Shown here one piece after another: positions 15,138-22,845 of a stretch of 64,000 nt of DNA. The stretch comes from Streptomyces violascens (GTDB lineage Bacteria > Actinomycetota > Actinomycetes > Streptomycetales > Streptomycetaceae), in NCBI RefSeq assembly GCF_014649955.1, contig NZ_BMUA01000002.1, positions 496,001 to 560,000 on the forward strand, read 5' to 3'. A program made the position numbers and the translations under genes. The notes below the pieces were generated by a model, which ran no database searches, had not been told where the DNA came from, and was given only the letters and a program-made list of their open reading frames with translations. Numbering within the stretch: the first letter of the stretch is position 1; every line of letters begins with the position of its first letter.

Positions 15138-16574
15138 ATGCGCCGAGCCAAAATCGTCTGCACCCTGGGCCCCGCCACCAACACATACGACCAGATCAAA
15201 GCCCTGGTCGAAGCCGGAATGGACGTAGCCCGCTTCAACCTCAGCCACGGCACCTACGCCGACCACGAAGAGCGCTACCACCACGTCCGCAAAGCCTCCG
15301 GAGAAACCGGCCACAACGTCGGCATCCTCGCCGACCTTCAAGGCCCGAAGATCCGCCTCGGACGCTTCACCGAAGGCCCCGTACTCCTTGAACGCGGCGA
15401 CGAGTTCACCATCACCGTCGAACCCGACACCCAAGGCGACCGCCACCTCTGCGGCACCACCTACCCCGGCCTCGCCGCCGACGTCACCACCGGCGAACGC
15501 ATCCTCGTAGACGACGGCAAAGTCGCCCTCCAAGTCACCGCCGTCGACGGACCCCGCGTCCACACCCTCGTCACCGAAGGCGGCATGGTCTCCGACCACA
15601 AAGGCCTCAACCTCCCCGGAGTCGCCGTCTCCGTACCCGCCCTCTCCGAAAAGGACCAGGACGACCTCCGCTGGGCCCTGCGCACCGGAGCCGACATCAT
15701 CGCCCTCTCCTTCGTCCGCAGCGGCCGCGACATCGAAGACGTCCACCGCATCATGGACGAAGAAGGCCGCCGCCTCCCCGTCATCGCCAAAATCGAAAAA
15801 CCCCAGGCCGTCGACAACATCGACGACATCGTCGCCGCCTTCGACGGAATCATGGTCGCCCGCGGCGACCTCGGCGTCGAAATGCCCCTCGAACTCGTCC
15901 CGATCGTCCAAAAGCGAGCCATCAAGCTGGCGAAGCGCAACGCCAAACCGGTCATCGTCGCCACCCAAATGCTCGACTCAATGATCGACAACTCCCGCCC
16001 CACCAGGGCCGAAGCGAGCGACGTCGCCAACGCCGTCATCGACGGCACCGACGCGGTGATGCTCTCCGGCGAGACCAGCGTCGGCAAGTACCCCATCGAG
16101 ACGGTGAAGACGATGGGCCGCATCGTCGAAGCGGCCGAGGAAGACGTCCTGGCCAAGGGCCTGCCCCCACTGACCGACCGCAACAAGCCCCGTACGCAGG
16201 GCGGCGCCGTGGCCCGGGCGGCCGCGGAAATGGGCGACTTCCTCGGCGCGAAATTCCTCGTCGCCTTCACCCAGTCCGGCGACACGGTCAAGCGGTTGTC
16301 CAGGTACCGCTCCCCGATCCCGCTCCTCGCCTTCACCCCGGTGCCGGCGACGCGCTCCCAGCTCAACCTCACGTGGGGCGTCGAGACGTTCCTCGGCCCG
16401 CACGTCGAATCCACCGACGAGATGGTGGCTCAGGTCGACGAGATGCTGCTGAAGGTGGGCCGCTGCAAGAAGGGCGACGTGGTCGTCATCACGGCGGGCT
16501 CCCCGCCGGGGGTTCCGGGTTCGACGAACCTGGTCCGCGTCCACCACATCGGCGAGGACGACAGCCCCAAGTAA
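15138..16574 (+). CDS. pyk: Pyruvate kinase
   Basis: A 478-residue glycolytic enzyme producing pyruvate and ATP from phosphoenolpyruvate and ADP. RRAKIVCTLGPA is the standard N-terminus, followed by ARFNLSHG, DLQGPKIR, the active-site IAKIEKPQAVDN, VARGDLGVEMP and TQMLDSM. The C-terminal allosteric domain is complete. A TAGGCT nine bases before the ATG suggests a leaderless or near-leaderless message. A GC-rich hairpin follows the stop. Length is normal. Confidence 0.96.
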   Translation: MRRAKIVCTLGPATNTYDQIKALVEAGMDVARFNLSHGTYADHEERYHHVRKASGETGHNVGILADLQGPKIRLGRFTEGPVLLERGDEFTITVEPDTQGDRHLCGTTYPGLAADVTTGERILVDDGKVALQVTAVDGPRVHTLVTEGGMVSDHKGLNLPGVAVSVPALSEKDQDDLRWALRTGADIIALSFVRSGRDIEDVHRIMDEEGRRLPVIAKIEKPQAVDNIDDIVAAFDGIMVARGDLGVEMPLELVPIVQKRAIKLAKRNAKPVIVATQMLDSMIDNSRPTRAEASDVANAVIDGTDAVMLSGETSVGKYPIETVKTMGRIVEAAEEDVLAKGLPPLTDRNKPRTQGGAVARAAAEMGDFLGAKFLVAFTQSGDTVKRLSRYRSPIPLLAFTPVPATRSQLNLTWGVETFLGPHVESTDEMVAQVDEMLLKVGRCKKGDVVVITAGSPPGVPGSTNLVRVHHIGEDDSPK

Positions 16575-16585
16575 CCCTGGGAGCC

Positions 16586-16626
16586 GGCCCCTTGCCCCTC
16601 CCTGCGCAGGGGGCCCTCGCCCTCTT
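16586..16626 (+). terminator. Terminator after pyk
   Basis: GGCCCC (16586-16591) pairs with GGGGCC (16610-16615), with a second internal pairing of GCCCC and GGGGC. The hairpin is followed by CTCGCCCTCTTTT. It lies between the convergent pyk and LAGLIDADG-type genes. Confidence 0.6.
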
Positions 16627-16636
16627 TTGTGCGGGG

Positions 16637-17422
16637 TCAGTACTTGGGGCCTATGTGCTGGTCCATGAGTTCTACTGAGTGCCGCTTCGCGACGGATATG
16701 TTCTGGGCGCGCCTGCCGTGGTTCGCGGAGCGCCACTCCACAGCGACCCGGTCGAGGGTGTCAGTGAAGAGGCCCAGGATGTCCGTGGACGTGTTGGTGA
16801 AGAAGTACCGGACGTACTCGTACCGCTTCCGCTCCCCGCCGATGATCTTCTCCGTCCAGTTGGTGATGCGACAGCCGTCGGAATGGATGAGGCCACGGAT
16901 GAACTCCCAGGGGTGGGCGTCGACGATGGCTTGCTGCCAGGGTTCGAGCGCGATGAGGCGGCTGTGCTTCTTGCCAGGGCCGTGCTGTGGGAACAGGCAT
17001 GGCCAGTGGCGGTCGTAGCTGGTCACGGACACGCACCCCTGCTTCTGCAGGTTGTAGACGCCGCTCTCCGGGCGCACTGCCTTGATCGCCGTCTGGCACG
17101 CCTCTATGAGGCCGGGCCATGCGTCGGCGCACGCGATGCGCAGGTAGTGGCCGACTCCACGCGGATGCGCGCTGATGCAGCCATCGCCTAGGTAGAGGCC
17201 GAGGAGGTACGAGTACGAGGCGGCGTCTTCTGGTGCGCCCGGCGCGGGGCGGCATCTGGGGCAGGGGTTGGCGTTGGCGAGCAGTCGGGGCAGTGGCTCG
17301 ATGCGGGTCTGCCAGGCGCGGATCGCTGCGCGCGATATCCCGGTCTGGTTGCTGACGGAGTTCATGCTGCGGCCCTGGGCGAGGAGCGCTAAGGCATAAC
17401 GTCGCGTTGAGGTGTCGTACAT
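16637..17422 (-). CDS. HTH plus LAGLIDADG-type DNA-binding or endonuclease protein
   Basis: A 261-residue protein. Residues ~3-40 form a helix-turn-helix of the resolvase/transposase kind (RSMNSVSNQTGISRAAIRAW). A CPRC motif (one CxxC pair) follows, then two LAGLIDADG-like helices: YLLGLYLGDG and FIRGLIHSDG, each ending in the acidic residue that binds metal in homing endonucleases. The single chain with two such motifs is the monomeric homing endonuclease layout, but there is no intron or intein around it. Codon 11 is TTA (bases 17390-17392), so full translation should need the bldA leucyl tRNA. The ATG at 17422 is chosen because the HTH begins there; the longer frame to 17500 has no support. 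Next to it, upstream, is a tRNA gene. Exact function is unknown. Confidence 0.72.
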   Translation of the reverse strand: MYDTSTRRYALALLAQGRSMNSVSNQTGISRAAIRAWQTRIEPLPRLLANANPCPRCRPAPGAPEDAASYSYLLGLYLGDGCISAHPRGVGHYLRIACADAWPGLIEACQTAIKAVRPESGVYNLQKQGCVSVTSYDRHWPCLFPQHGPGKKHSRLIALEPWQQAIVDAHPWEFIRGLIHSDGCRITNWTEKIIGGERKRYEYVRYFFTNTSTDILGLFTDTLDRVAVEWRSANHGRRAQNISVAKRHSVELMDQHIGPKY

Positions 17423-17532
17423 GGCTGCCAGATTTGCCGTGTGCGTGACCCACGGCAGCAATTCGACCACGTGTTCACCAGGTCGAGTGAAGATCCCCAA
17501 CGGTCTGGTGAACCTTGGAATCGAAGGAGAAG

Positions 17533-17605
17533 TGCCCCGAGTCGGATTCGAACCGACGCTGTATGGGTTTTGAATCCATGGCCTCTACCGCTGGGCTACC
17601 GGGGC
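17533..17605 (-). tRNA. tRNA with anticodon CAA (reads UUG, Leu), short variable loop
   Basis: The 73-base gene folds as a cloverleaf: acceptor GCCCCGG/TCGGGGC (last pair G-U), a short D-arm with GCC/GGC, an anticodon loop TTCAAAA, and T-arm GTCGG-TTCGAAT-CCGAC. The discriminator is A and no CCA is encoded. The anticodon CAA would make it leucine, but the variable loop is only five bases, whereas leucine tRNAs are class II with a long variable arm. The pair at the top of the anticodon loop (31-39) is an A-C mismatch. The amino acid identity is therefore uncertain. Confidence 0.85.
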
Positions 17606-17618
17606 CCCTTCGAAACGA

Positions 17619-17647
17619 AGGATACCGGAGACCCCTCGTATCTCAAA
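17619..17647 (-). promoter_or_regulatory. Promoter of the tRNA gene
   Basis: On the minus strand, TTTGAG and TATCCT are separated by exactly 17 bases, and the -10 box lies about 14 bases upstream of the mature tRNA 5' end. This fits a vegetative sigma-factor promoter. Confidence 0.65.
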
Positions 17648-17704
17648 CATACAGGAGCTAGGTAGGCTCATGTAGCAGCACCTGCCTTAACCAAGGAGCC
17701 CCAC

Positions 17705-18361
17705 GTGACCGCCCCCGAGTCGCCCCAGCCCATCGCAGACGACGACGATGCGACGCACGTCCCCCCGTTGACGACCCGCGTCGTCATCGCCGAGGACGAG
17801 GCCCTCATCCGCCTCGACCTCAAAGAGATGCTCGAAGAAGAGGGCTACTCGGTCGTGGGCGAGGCCGGTGACGGTCAGCGGGCCGTCGAGCTCGCCCGGG
17901 AGCACCAGCCGGATCTGGTGATCCTGGATGTGAAGATGCCCGTCCTGGACGGGATCTCCGCCGCCGAGCTGATCGCCAAGGAGTCGATCGCCCCGGTGTT
18001 GATGCTGACCGCGTTCAGCCAGCGGGACCTGGTCGAGCGGGCCAGGGATGCCGGTGCGATGGCGTACCTGGTGAAGCCGTTCTCGAAGAGTGATGTCGTG
18101 CCGGCGATCGAGATGGCGGTGTCGCGGTTCACGGAGTTGAAGGCGCTGGAGCAGGAGGTCGCGGACCTCTCGCAGCGTTTGGAGACGCGGAAGTTGGTGG
18201 ACCGGGCGAAGTCGGTTCTGCAGACGCAGTACGGGTTGTCGGAGCCGGCGGCGTTCCGGTGGATCCAGAAGACGTCGATGGATCGGCGTATGTCGATGCA
18301 GCAGGTGGCCGAGGCGGTTATTGAGGACGCCGAGGAGAAGAAGGCGGCGAAGGGGCAGTAG
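17705..18361 (+). CDS. pdtaR: ANTAR-domain response regulator PdtaR
   Basis: A 218-residue regulator. The receiver domain (RVVIAEDEALIRLDLKEML, LVILDVKMPVLDG with the phosphoacceptor Asp, and KPF) is followed by a coiled linker and an ANTAR RNA-binding domain (ETRKLVDRAKSVLQTQYGLSEPAAFRWIQ). In the PdtaS-PdtaR system, phosphorylation releases the ANTAR helices to bind two-hexaloop RNA structures and act on antitermination or translation. The partner kinase is not in this window. The GTG start has a good AAGGAG seven bases upstream. It is followed by a strong bidirectional terminator. Confidence 0.92.
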   Translation: MTAPESPQPIADDDDATHVPPLTTRVVIAEDEALIRLDLKEMLEEEGYSVVGEAGDGQRAVELAREHQPDLVILDVKMPVLDGISAAELIAKESIAPVLMLTAFSQRDLVERARDAGAMAYLVKPFSKSDVVPAIEMAVSRFTELKALEQEVADLSQRLETRKLVDRAKSVLQTQYGLSEPAAFRWIQKTSMDRRMSMQQVAEAVIEDAEEKKAAKGQ

Positions 18362-18380
18362 CCTCCGCATACACAGCTGA

Positions 18381-18414
18381 GTGGCCCGCATCCGGGATTC
18401 CGGGTGCGGGCCAC
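18381..18414. terminator. Bidirectional terminator between pdtaR and livF
   Basis: GTGGCCCGCAT-CCGG pairs with CCGG-GTGCGGGCCAC around a short loop; the stem is ~14 pairs with one mismatch. On the plus strand it is followed by TTTCCT. It sits between the two convergent genes and can serve both. Confidence 0.85.
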
Positions 18415-18433
18415 TTTCCTGTGTACCCGGCGC

Positions 18434-19150
18434 TCAGTCTTCGCCGAGGTAGGCCTTGCGGACGGATTCGTCGTGGAGGAGGTCCTGTCCGGTTCCGGAG
18501 AGGACGATTTTGCCGATTTCCATGACGTGTCCCTGGTCGGCGAGGGAGAGCGCGGCTTGGGCGTTCTGTTCGACGAGCAGGATGGTGGTGCCTTGGGCTT
18601 TGAGTTCGCTGATGGTGGCCATGATCTTTTGCATCATGATCGGTGAGAGCCCCATCGACGGTTCGTCGAGCATCAATAGCTTCGGTTGGGACATCAGCGC
18701 GCGGCCCATGGCGAGCATCTGCTGCTCGCCGCCGGAGAGGGTGCCGGCTGCTTGCTTGCGGCGTTCTCCGAGGATGGGGAAGAGGTCGTAGGCGCGCTGG
18801 ATGTCTTTTTCGATGCCTGCTTTGTCGTCGCGGAGGTAGGCGCCGAGGCGGAGGTTGTCCTCGATGGTCATGCGGGGGAAGATGTGGCGGCCTTCGGGGG
18901 AGTGGGCCATTCCGAGGGCGACGATTTTGTGTGCGGGGACGTTCTTGAGTGGTTTGCCGTCGAATTTGATTTGTCCGGCGAGGGGTTCGAGGAGGCCGGA
19001 GAGGGTGCGCAGGGTGGTGGTCTTTCCGGCGCCGTTGGTGCCGATGAGGGTGACGACCTGGCCTGCTTCGACGCTGAAGGAGATGCCTTTGACGGCTTCG
19101 ATTTTGCCGTAGGCGACCCGGAGGTCCTCGACTTCGAGGAGTGCGGTCAC
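18434..19150 (-). CDS. livF: Branched-chain amino acid ABC transporter ATPase LivF
   Basis: A 238-residue ABC ATPase: Walker A GTNGAGKTT, signature LSGGEQQMLAMGRALM, Walker B LLMLDEPSMGLSP, and the H-loop-like switch. The SPEGRHIFP segment is typical of LivF rather than LivG. It is the last gene of a five-gene transporter operon and its GTG start overlaps the livG stop (GTGA), so translation is coupled. It powers import of leucine, isoleucine and valine or related amino acids. Confidence 0.93.
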   Translation of the reverse strand: MTALLEVEDLRVAYGKIEAVKGISFSVEAGQVVTLIGTNGAGKTTTLRTLSGLLEPLAGQIKFDGKPLKNVPAHKIVALGMAHSPEGRHIFPRMTIEDNLRLGAYLRDDKAGIEKDIQRAYDLFPILGERRKQAAGTLSGGEQQMLAMGRALMSQPKLLMLDEPSMGLSPIMMQKIMATISELKAQGTTILLVEQNAQAALSLADQGHVMEIGKIVLSGTGQDLLHDESVRKAYLGED

Positions 19151-20016
19151 GGGGTGTCTCCTTCGGTGCTGGTGGTGCTCTGCGCCGATTCCGCCGCTTC
19201 TACTTCGGCGATTTCTTCTTCTCCGGGTGCGCCTTCGAAGGGGGTGCCGAGGTAGGCGGCGATGACGCGTTCGTCGGCCTGGACGATGTCGGGGGTGCCT
19301 TCGACGAGTTTTTCGCCTTGGACGAGGACGGAGACGCGGTCGCAGAGGTTCATGATGAAGCGCATGTCGTGCTCGATGACGAGGACGGCGATGCCTTGGT
19401 CGCGGATGGCGAAGATGAGTTCTTCGGCGGCGCGGGTTTCTTGGGGATTCATGCCGGCGGTGGGCTCGTCGAGGAGGAGGAGTCCGGGTTCGCTGGCGAG
19501 GGCGCGGGCGATTTCGAGCTTGCGTTGTTCGCCGTAGGGGAGGTTGCGGGAGAGGTGGTCGGCTTTTGCGGCGAGGCCGGTGAACTCTAGGAGTTCCATG
19601 GCTCGTTCGCGTGAGGCGTTTTCCGCTTTGTTGAATCCGGGGAGCCTGAGGAGTGCGGACCAGAGGCCTTCTTTGGTGCGGGTGTGGCGGCCGACGAGGA
19701 CGTTTTCCAGGACGGTCATGTTGGGGAACAGGCGGATGTTCTGGAAGGTGCGGGCGACGCCGGCTTGGGTGACGAGGTGGGGCTTGGGGGGCAGGACGGT
19801 GTCCTTGTACGTCACTTTTCCTTCGGTGGGGACGTACAGGCCGGTGAGGCAGTTGAAGAAGGTGGTTTTTCCTGCGCCGTTGGGTCCGATGAGGCCGACG
19901 ATTTCGCCGCTGTTGACGGTGAGGTCGACGTTTCGTACGGCGGTGAGTCCGCCGAAGCGCATGGTGACGCCGCTGGCTTGGAGGACGGTGTTGGTCGTGG
20001 TGGTCATGCTGGTCAC
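19147..20016 (-). CDS. livG: Branched-chain amino acid ABC transporter ATPase LivG
   Basis: A 289-residue ABC ATPase: Walker A GPNGAGKTT, LivG-typical RTFQNIRLFPNMTVLENV, signature LPYGEQRKLEIARAL, Walker B LLLLDEPTAGMNP, and a final HDMRFIMNLCDRV. The acidic C-terminal extension of ~25 residues is low complexity. It overlaps livM upstream and livF downstream by four bases each. A second ATG at 20007 is an equally possible start. Confidence 0.93.
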   Translation of the reverse strand: MTSMTTTTNTVLQASGVTMRFGGLTAVRNVDLTVNSGEIVGLIGPNGAGKTTFFNCLTGLYVPTEGKVTYKDTVLPPKPHLVTQAGVARTFQNIRLFPNMTVLENVLVGRHTRTKEGLWSALLRLPGFNKAENASRERAMELLEFTGLAAKADHLSRNLPYGEQRKLEIARALASEPGLLLLDEPTAGMNPQETRAAEELIFAIRDQGIAVLVIEHDMRFIMNLCDRVSVLVQGEKLVEGTPDIVQADERVIAAYLGTPFEGAPGEEEIAEVEAAESAQSTTSTEGDTP

Positions 20017-21818
20017 GCCCCCGCCTTGGTGACGCCGACGGTGTCGGTGAGGTTTGCGTCGGGTACGTCGAGTTGGCCGGTTTCGTGGAATTCGAGCTTT
20101 TTCCTGCGGTCGGCGACGATGCCTTCGGGGCGCAGGCGCATGAGGACGATGAGGGCGACTCCGAAGAGGAGGAGCTGGTAGTCCTGCATGAATTGGAGTT
20201 TGGCCGGGATGAGGTAGAGCAGTGAGGCGCCGATGAGGGGTCCGCTCATGGTTCCCATGCCGCCGAGGATGACGGCGGCGAGGAGGAAGGCGGAGTTGGG
20301 GGGTACGGAGCCGGCGAATTGGTACTGCTCGGGGGTGACGGTGCTGGTGAGGTGGCCTTGTACGGTGCCGGCGAGTCCGGCGAGGGTGGCGCCGAGTGCG
20401 AAGGCGATGAGTTTGACGCGGAAGCCGTTGATGCCCATGGCGGTGGCGGCGGTTTCGTCTTCGCGGATGGCGACCCAGGCGCGGCCGATGCGGCTGTCGG
20501 CGCTGCGGCGGAAGACGGTGACGACGATGAGGGTGACGATGAGCATCAGCAGGTAGTAGTTGCCGGGTTTGCCGAGGGTGAAGCCGGCGATGTCGTGGCT
20601 GATGCCGAGGTCGTATCCGAAGATCGTGATGTCGGGGATGGCGGGGATGCCGCGGGAGCCGTTGGTGACGTTGGGTCCGCTGTTCCCGTTGAGGTTGTTC
20701 ATGGTGATGCGGAAGATCTCACCGAAGCCGAGCGTGACGATGGCGAGGTAGTCGCCGCGCAGGCGCAGGGTGGGGGCGCCGATGAGGACGCCGAAGATGA
20801 GGGATGCGCCGGCGCCGACGAGGATGGCGGCCCAGAAGGGGAAGTGGACGCCGAGGCTGGAGGTGCTTGCGCCGGAGACGAGGGCTGCGGCGTAGGCGCC
20901 GACGCCGAGGAAGGCGACGTAGCCGAGGTCGAGGAGGCCTGCGAGGCCGACGACGACGTTGAGGCCGAGGGCGACGGTGGCGAAGATGAGGATGTTGGCG
21001 CCGATGAGGGCGTATTCGTCGCTGGACTGTGTGAAGGGGAAGCAGATCGCGGCGACGAAGGCGGCGCTGAGGGTGACGGTGCGGTGTTGTGCGGTGAGTG
21101 CGGAGAGGCGGGCGAGGAGGCCTGCCTGGGTGATTGCGGCGAACGTGAACACGGCGGTGATGAGGAAGCCGATGAACAGTTCGGTGTATTCGGTGTCGAT
21201 GCCGTACGCGAAGACGTAGAGGCCGATGGCGAAGGCGGCGACGATGATGAGGATGCCGGCCCAGTCGGGGATGGTCTTGGCGGTGCGGGGGCTGGGGGCG
21301 GCGAGGGTGTGGCGGATGCGCTGCCAGGCGTTGTCCGCGGTGGTGTCGTTGCCGGGGGTGTCGCCGGGCAGGGCGAAGGCGGCGACGAGGGCGATGAGGG
21401 AGCCGATGCCGGAGACGTAGGCGCCGGGTTCGAGGTTGACGATGCCGCCGAGGTCGCTGGATATCGCGCCGAGGGTGTAGCCGGTGGTGGCGAAGGTGGC
21501 GAGGGCGAGCAGGCGCAGTGGTGCGTTGGTGCCGGCGGGGGTGAGCCAGCGCAGTCCCTTGACGCCGTAGGCGGAGAGGGCGAACAGGAGGGTGAGCAGC
21601 GCGCCGGTGAGGGTGAGGAGCTGGAGGCCGCCGGGGTAGCCGTCGACGGTGAGGTCGCCGGGGAAGTCGCTGGTCCAGGTCCAGGCCATGAAGGTGCCGA
21701 TGAGGGCGATGGCGGAGCCTGCGGTGACGGTGTGTCGGGCGAGGGGGGCGGGCAGCAGCGGGACGAGCGGGGTGCCGCTGTCGTTGGTGCGTGTGGTGGT
21801 TTCGGTCATGGTGTTCAC
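20013..21818 (-). CDS. livM: Branched-chain amino acid ABC permease LivM, long form
   Basis: A 601-residue membrane permease. The C-terminal ~330 residues are a standard LivM: NVVVGLAGLLDLGYVAFLGVGAY, LRLRGDYLAIVTLGFGEI, and GVRLIAFALGA-like TM helices, with the EAA-like loop RAWVAIREDETAA. The N-terminal ~270 residues are an added hydrophobic region of about five to six TM segments that E. coli LivM lacks. The GTG at 21818 is chosen because it overlaps the livH stop (GTGA) as the other genes in the operon do; an ATG at 21809 is possible. Confidence 0.9.
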   Translation of the reverse strand: MNTMTETTTRTNDSGTPLVPLLPAPLARHTVTAGSAIALIGTFMAWTWTSDFPGDLTVDGYPGGLQLLTLTGALLTLLFALSAYGVKGLRWLTPAGTNAPLRLLALATFATTGYTLGAISSDLGGIVNLEPGAYVSGIGSLIALVAAFALPGDTPGNDTTADNAWQRIRHTLAAPSPRTAKTIPDWAGILIIVAAFAIGLYVFAYGIDTEYTELFIGFLITAVFTFAAITQAGLLARLSALTAQHRTVTLSAAFVAAICFPFTQSSDEYALIGANILIFATVALGLNVVVGLAGLLDLGYVAFLGVGAYAAALVSGASTSSLGVHFPFWAAILVGAGASLIFGVLIGAPTLRLRGDYLAIVTLGFGEIFRITMNNLNGNSGPNVTNGSRGIPAIPDITIFGYDLGISHDIAGFTLGKPGNYYLLMLIVTLIVVTVFRRSADSRIGRAWVAIREDETAATAMGINGFRVKLIAFALGATLAGLAGTVQGHLTSTVTPEQYQFAGSVPPNSAFLLAAVILGGMGTMSGPLIGASLLYLIPAKLQFMQDYQLLLFGVALIVLMRLRPEGIVADRRKKLEFHETGQLDVPDANLTDTVGVTKAGA

Positions 21819-22744
21819 GCCCTGTCCGCGACGCGTTCGCCGAGCAGGCCTTGGGGTCGCACGAGGAGGACGACGATGAGGAGGACGAAGGCCCATACGT
21901 CCTTCCAGGCGCCGCCGCCGAAGAGTTCCATGCTGGGGATGTTGCCGATGTAGCCGACGGCGAGGGATTCGGCGAGGCCGAGGACGATGCCGCCGAGCAT
22001 GGCTCCGTAGATGTTGCCGATGCCGCCGAGTACGGCTGCGGTGAAGGCTTTGAGGCCCATGATGAAGCCCATACGGAAGCCGACTTGGCCGTTGTGGAGG
22101 CCGTAGCCGACGGCTGCGACGGCTGCGAACGCGGCGCCGATGGCGAAGGCCATGACGATGATGCGGTCGGTGTTGATGCCCATGAGCTTGGCGGTGTCGG
22201 GGTCCTGGGCGGTTGCCTGCATGCCGCGGCCGGTGCGGGTTTTGGTGACGTAGAACCCGAGGGCGATCATGCAGACGGGGGCGGCGATGAGGATGAAGAG
22301 GTCGCCGCGCTGGATGTTGGCGCCGAGGATGTGGAAGGGGCTGCCGTCGAACTGGGGGAAGGAGCGGTCCTTCTTGGCGTCGGGGTACCACTTCCATACG
22401 GCCTGCTGGAGGGCGAGGGAGAGGCCGATCGCGGTGATGAGGGGGGCGAGCCGTGGTGCGTTGCGCAGGGGCCGGTAGGCGAAGCGTTCGGCTGCGGTGG
22501 CGACGAGGACGGAGACGATGACTCCGCCGATGATCATGAGGGGGATGGCGGCGAGGAGTGAGAAGCCTGCCGGGAGTGCGAGGAAGACGGTGAGAGCCCC
22601 GAAGCCCCCGACCATGAATATCTCGCCGTGGGCGAAGTTGATGAGCTGGACAATGCCGTAGACCATCGTGTAGCCGATCGCGATCAGTCCGTACATCGCG
22701 CCGAGGATGAGTCCATTGGCCAGCTGTTGCGGCAGTTCGTGCAC
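21815..22744 (-). CDS. livH: Branched-chain amino acid ABC permease LivH
   Basis: A 309-residue permease with about eight TM segments. NGLILGAMYGLIAIGYTMVYGIVQLINFAHGEIFMVGG is the classical LivH start; AAVLGGIGNIYGAMLGG lies in the second half. The GTG start at 22744 has GGAGG about nine bases upstream. A strong hairpin separates it from livJ, probably lowering expression of the membrane and ATPase genes relative to the binding protein. Confidence 0.93.
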   Translation of the reverse strand: MHELPQQLANGLILGAMYGLIAIGYTMVYGIVQLINFAHGEIFMVGGFGALTVFLALPAGFSLLAAIPLMIIGGVIVSVLVATAAERFAYRPLRNAPRLAPLITAIGLSLALQQAVWKWYPDAKKDRSFPQFDGSPFHILGANIQRGDLFILIAAPVCMIALGFYVTKTRTGRGMQATAQDPDTAKLMGINTDRIIVMAFAIGAAFAAVAAVGYGLHNGQVGFRMGFIMGLKAFTAAVLGGIGNIYGAMLGGIVLGLAESLAVGYIGNIPSMELFGGGAWKDVWAFVLLIVVLLVRPQGLLGERVADRA

Positions 22745-22776
22745 CGCGGGGCCTCCGTGAAGTGATCGGATATGGC

Positions 22777-22811
22777 ACCGCGCGGGAGCGCTGGTGGCGC
22801 TCCCGCGCGGT
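22777..22811 (-). terminator. Intra-operon hairpin between livJ and livH
   Basis: A perfect 14-pair stem, ACCGCGCGGGAGCG with CGCTCCCGCGCGGT, around a 7-base loop. No T-run follows in the minus direction, so it is more likely a partial terminator or a 3' mRNA stabiliser for the livJ message than a full stop. Confidence 0.75.
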
Positions 22812-22845
22812 CCTTGGGGTGGTGCGGTGGGCGGGATTCGCCGGG

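Noticed and set aside
17533..17605. A plus-strand tRNA-Gln reading (TTG on the plus strand)
   Set aside because: The T-arm and acceptor orient the tRNA on the minus strand, so the anticodon is CAA.
16637..17700. Integrated genomic island at the tRNA gene
   Set aside because: There is no integrase and no second copy of the tRNA 3' end in the window.
20319..21953. A 544-codon acidic open frame antisense to livM
   Set aside because: Composition is nearly all Gly, Ala, Glu, Asp and Val, the mirror of the GC3-rich permease; no family features.
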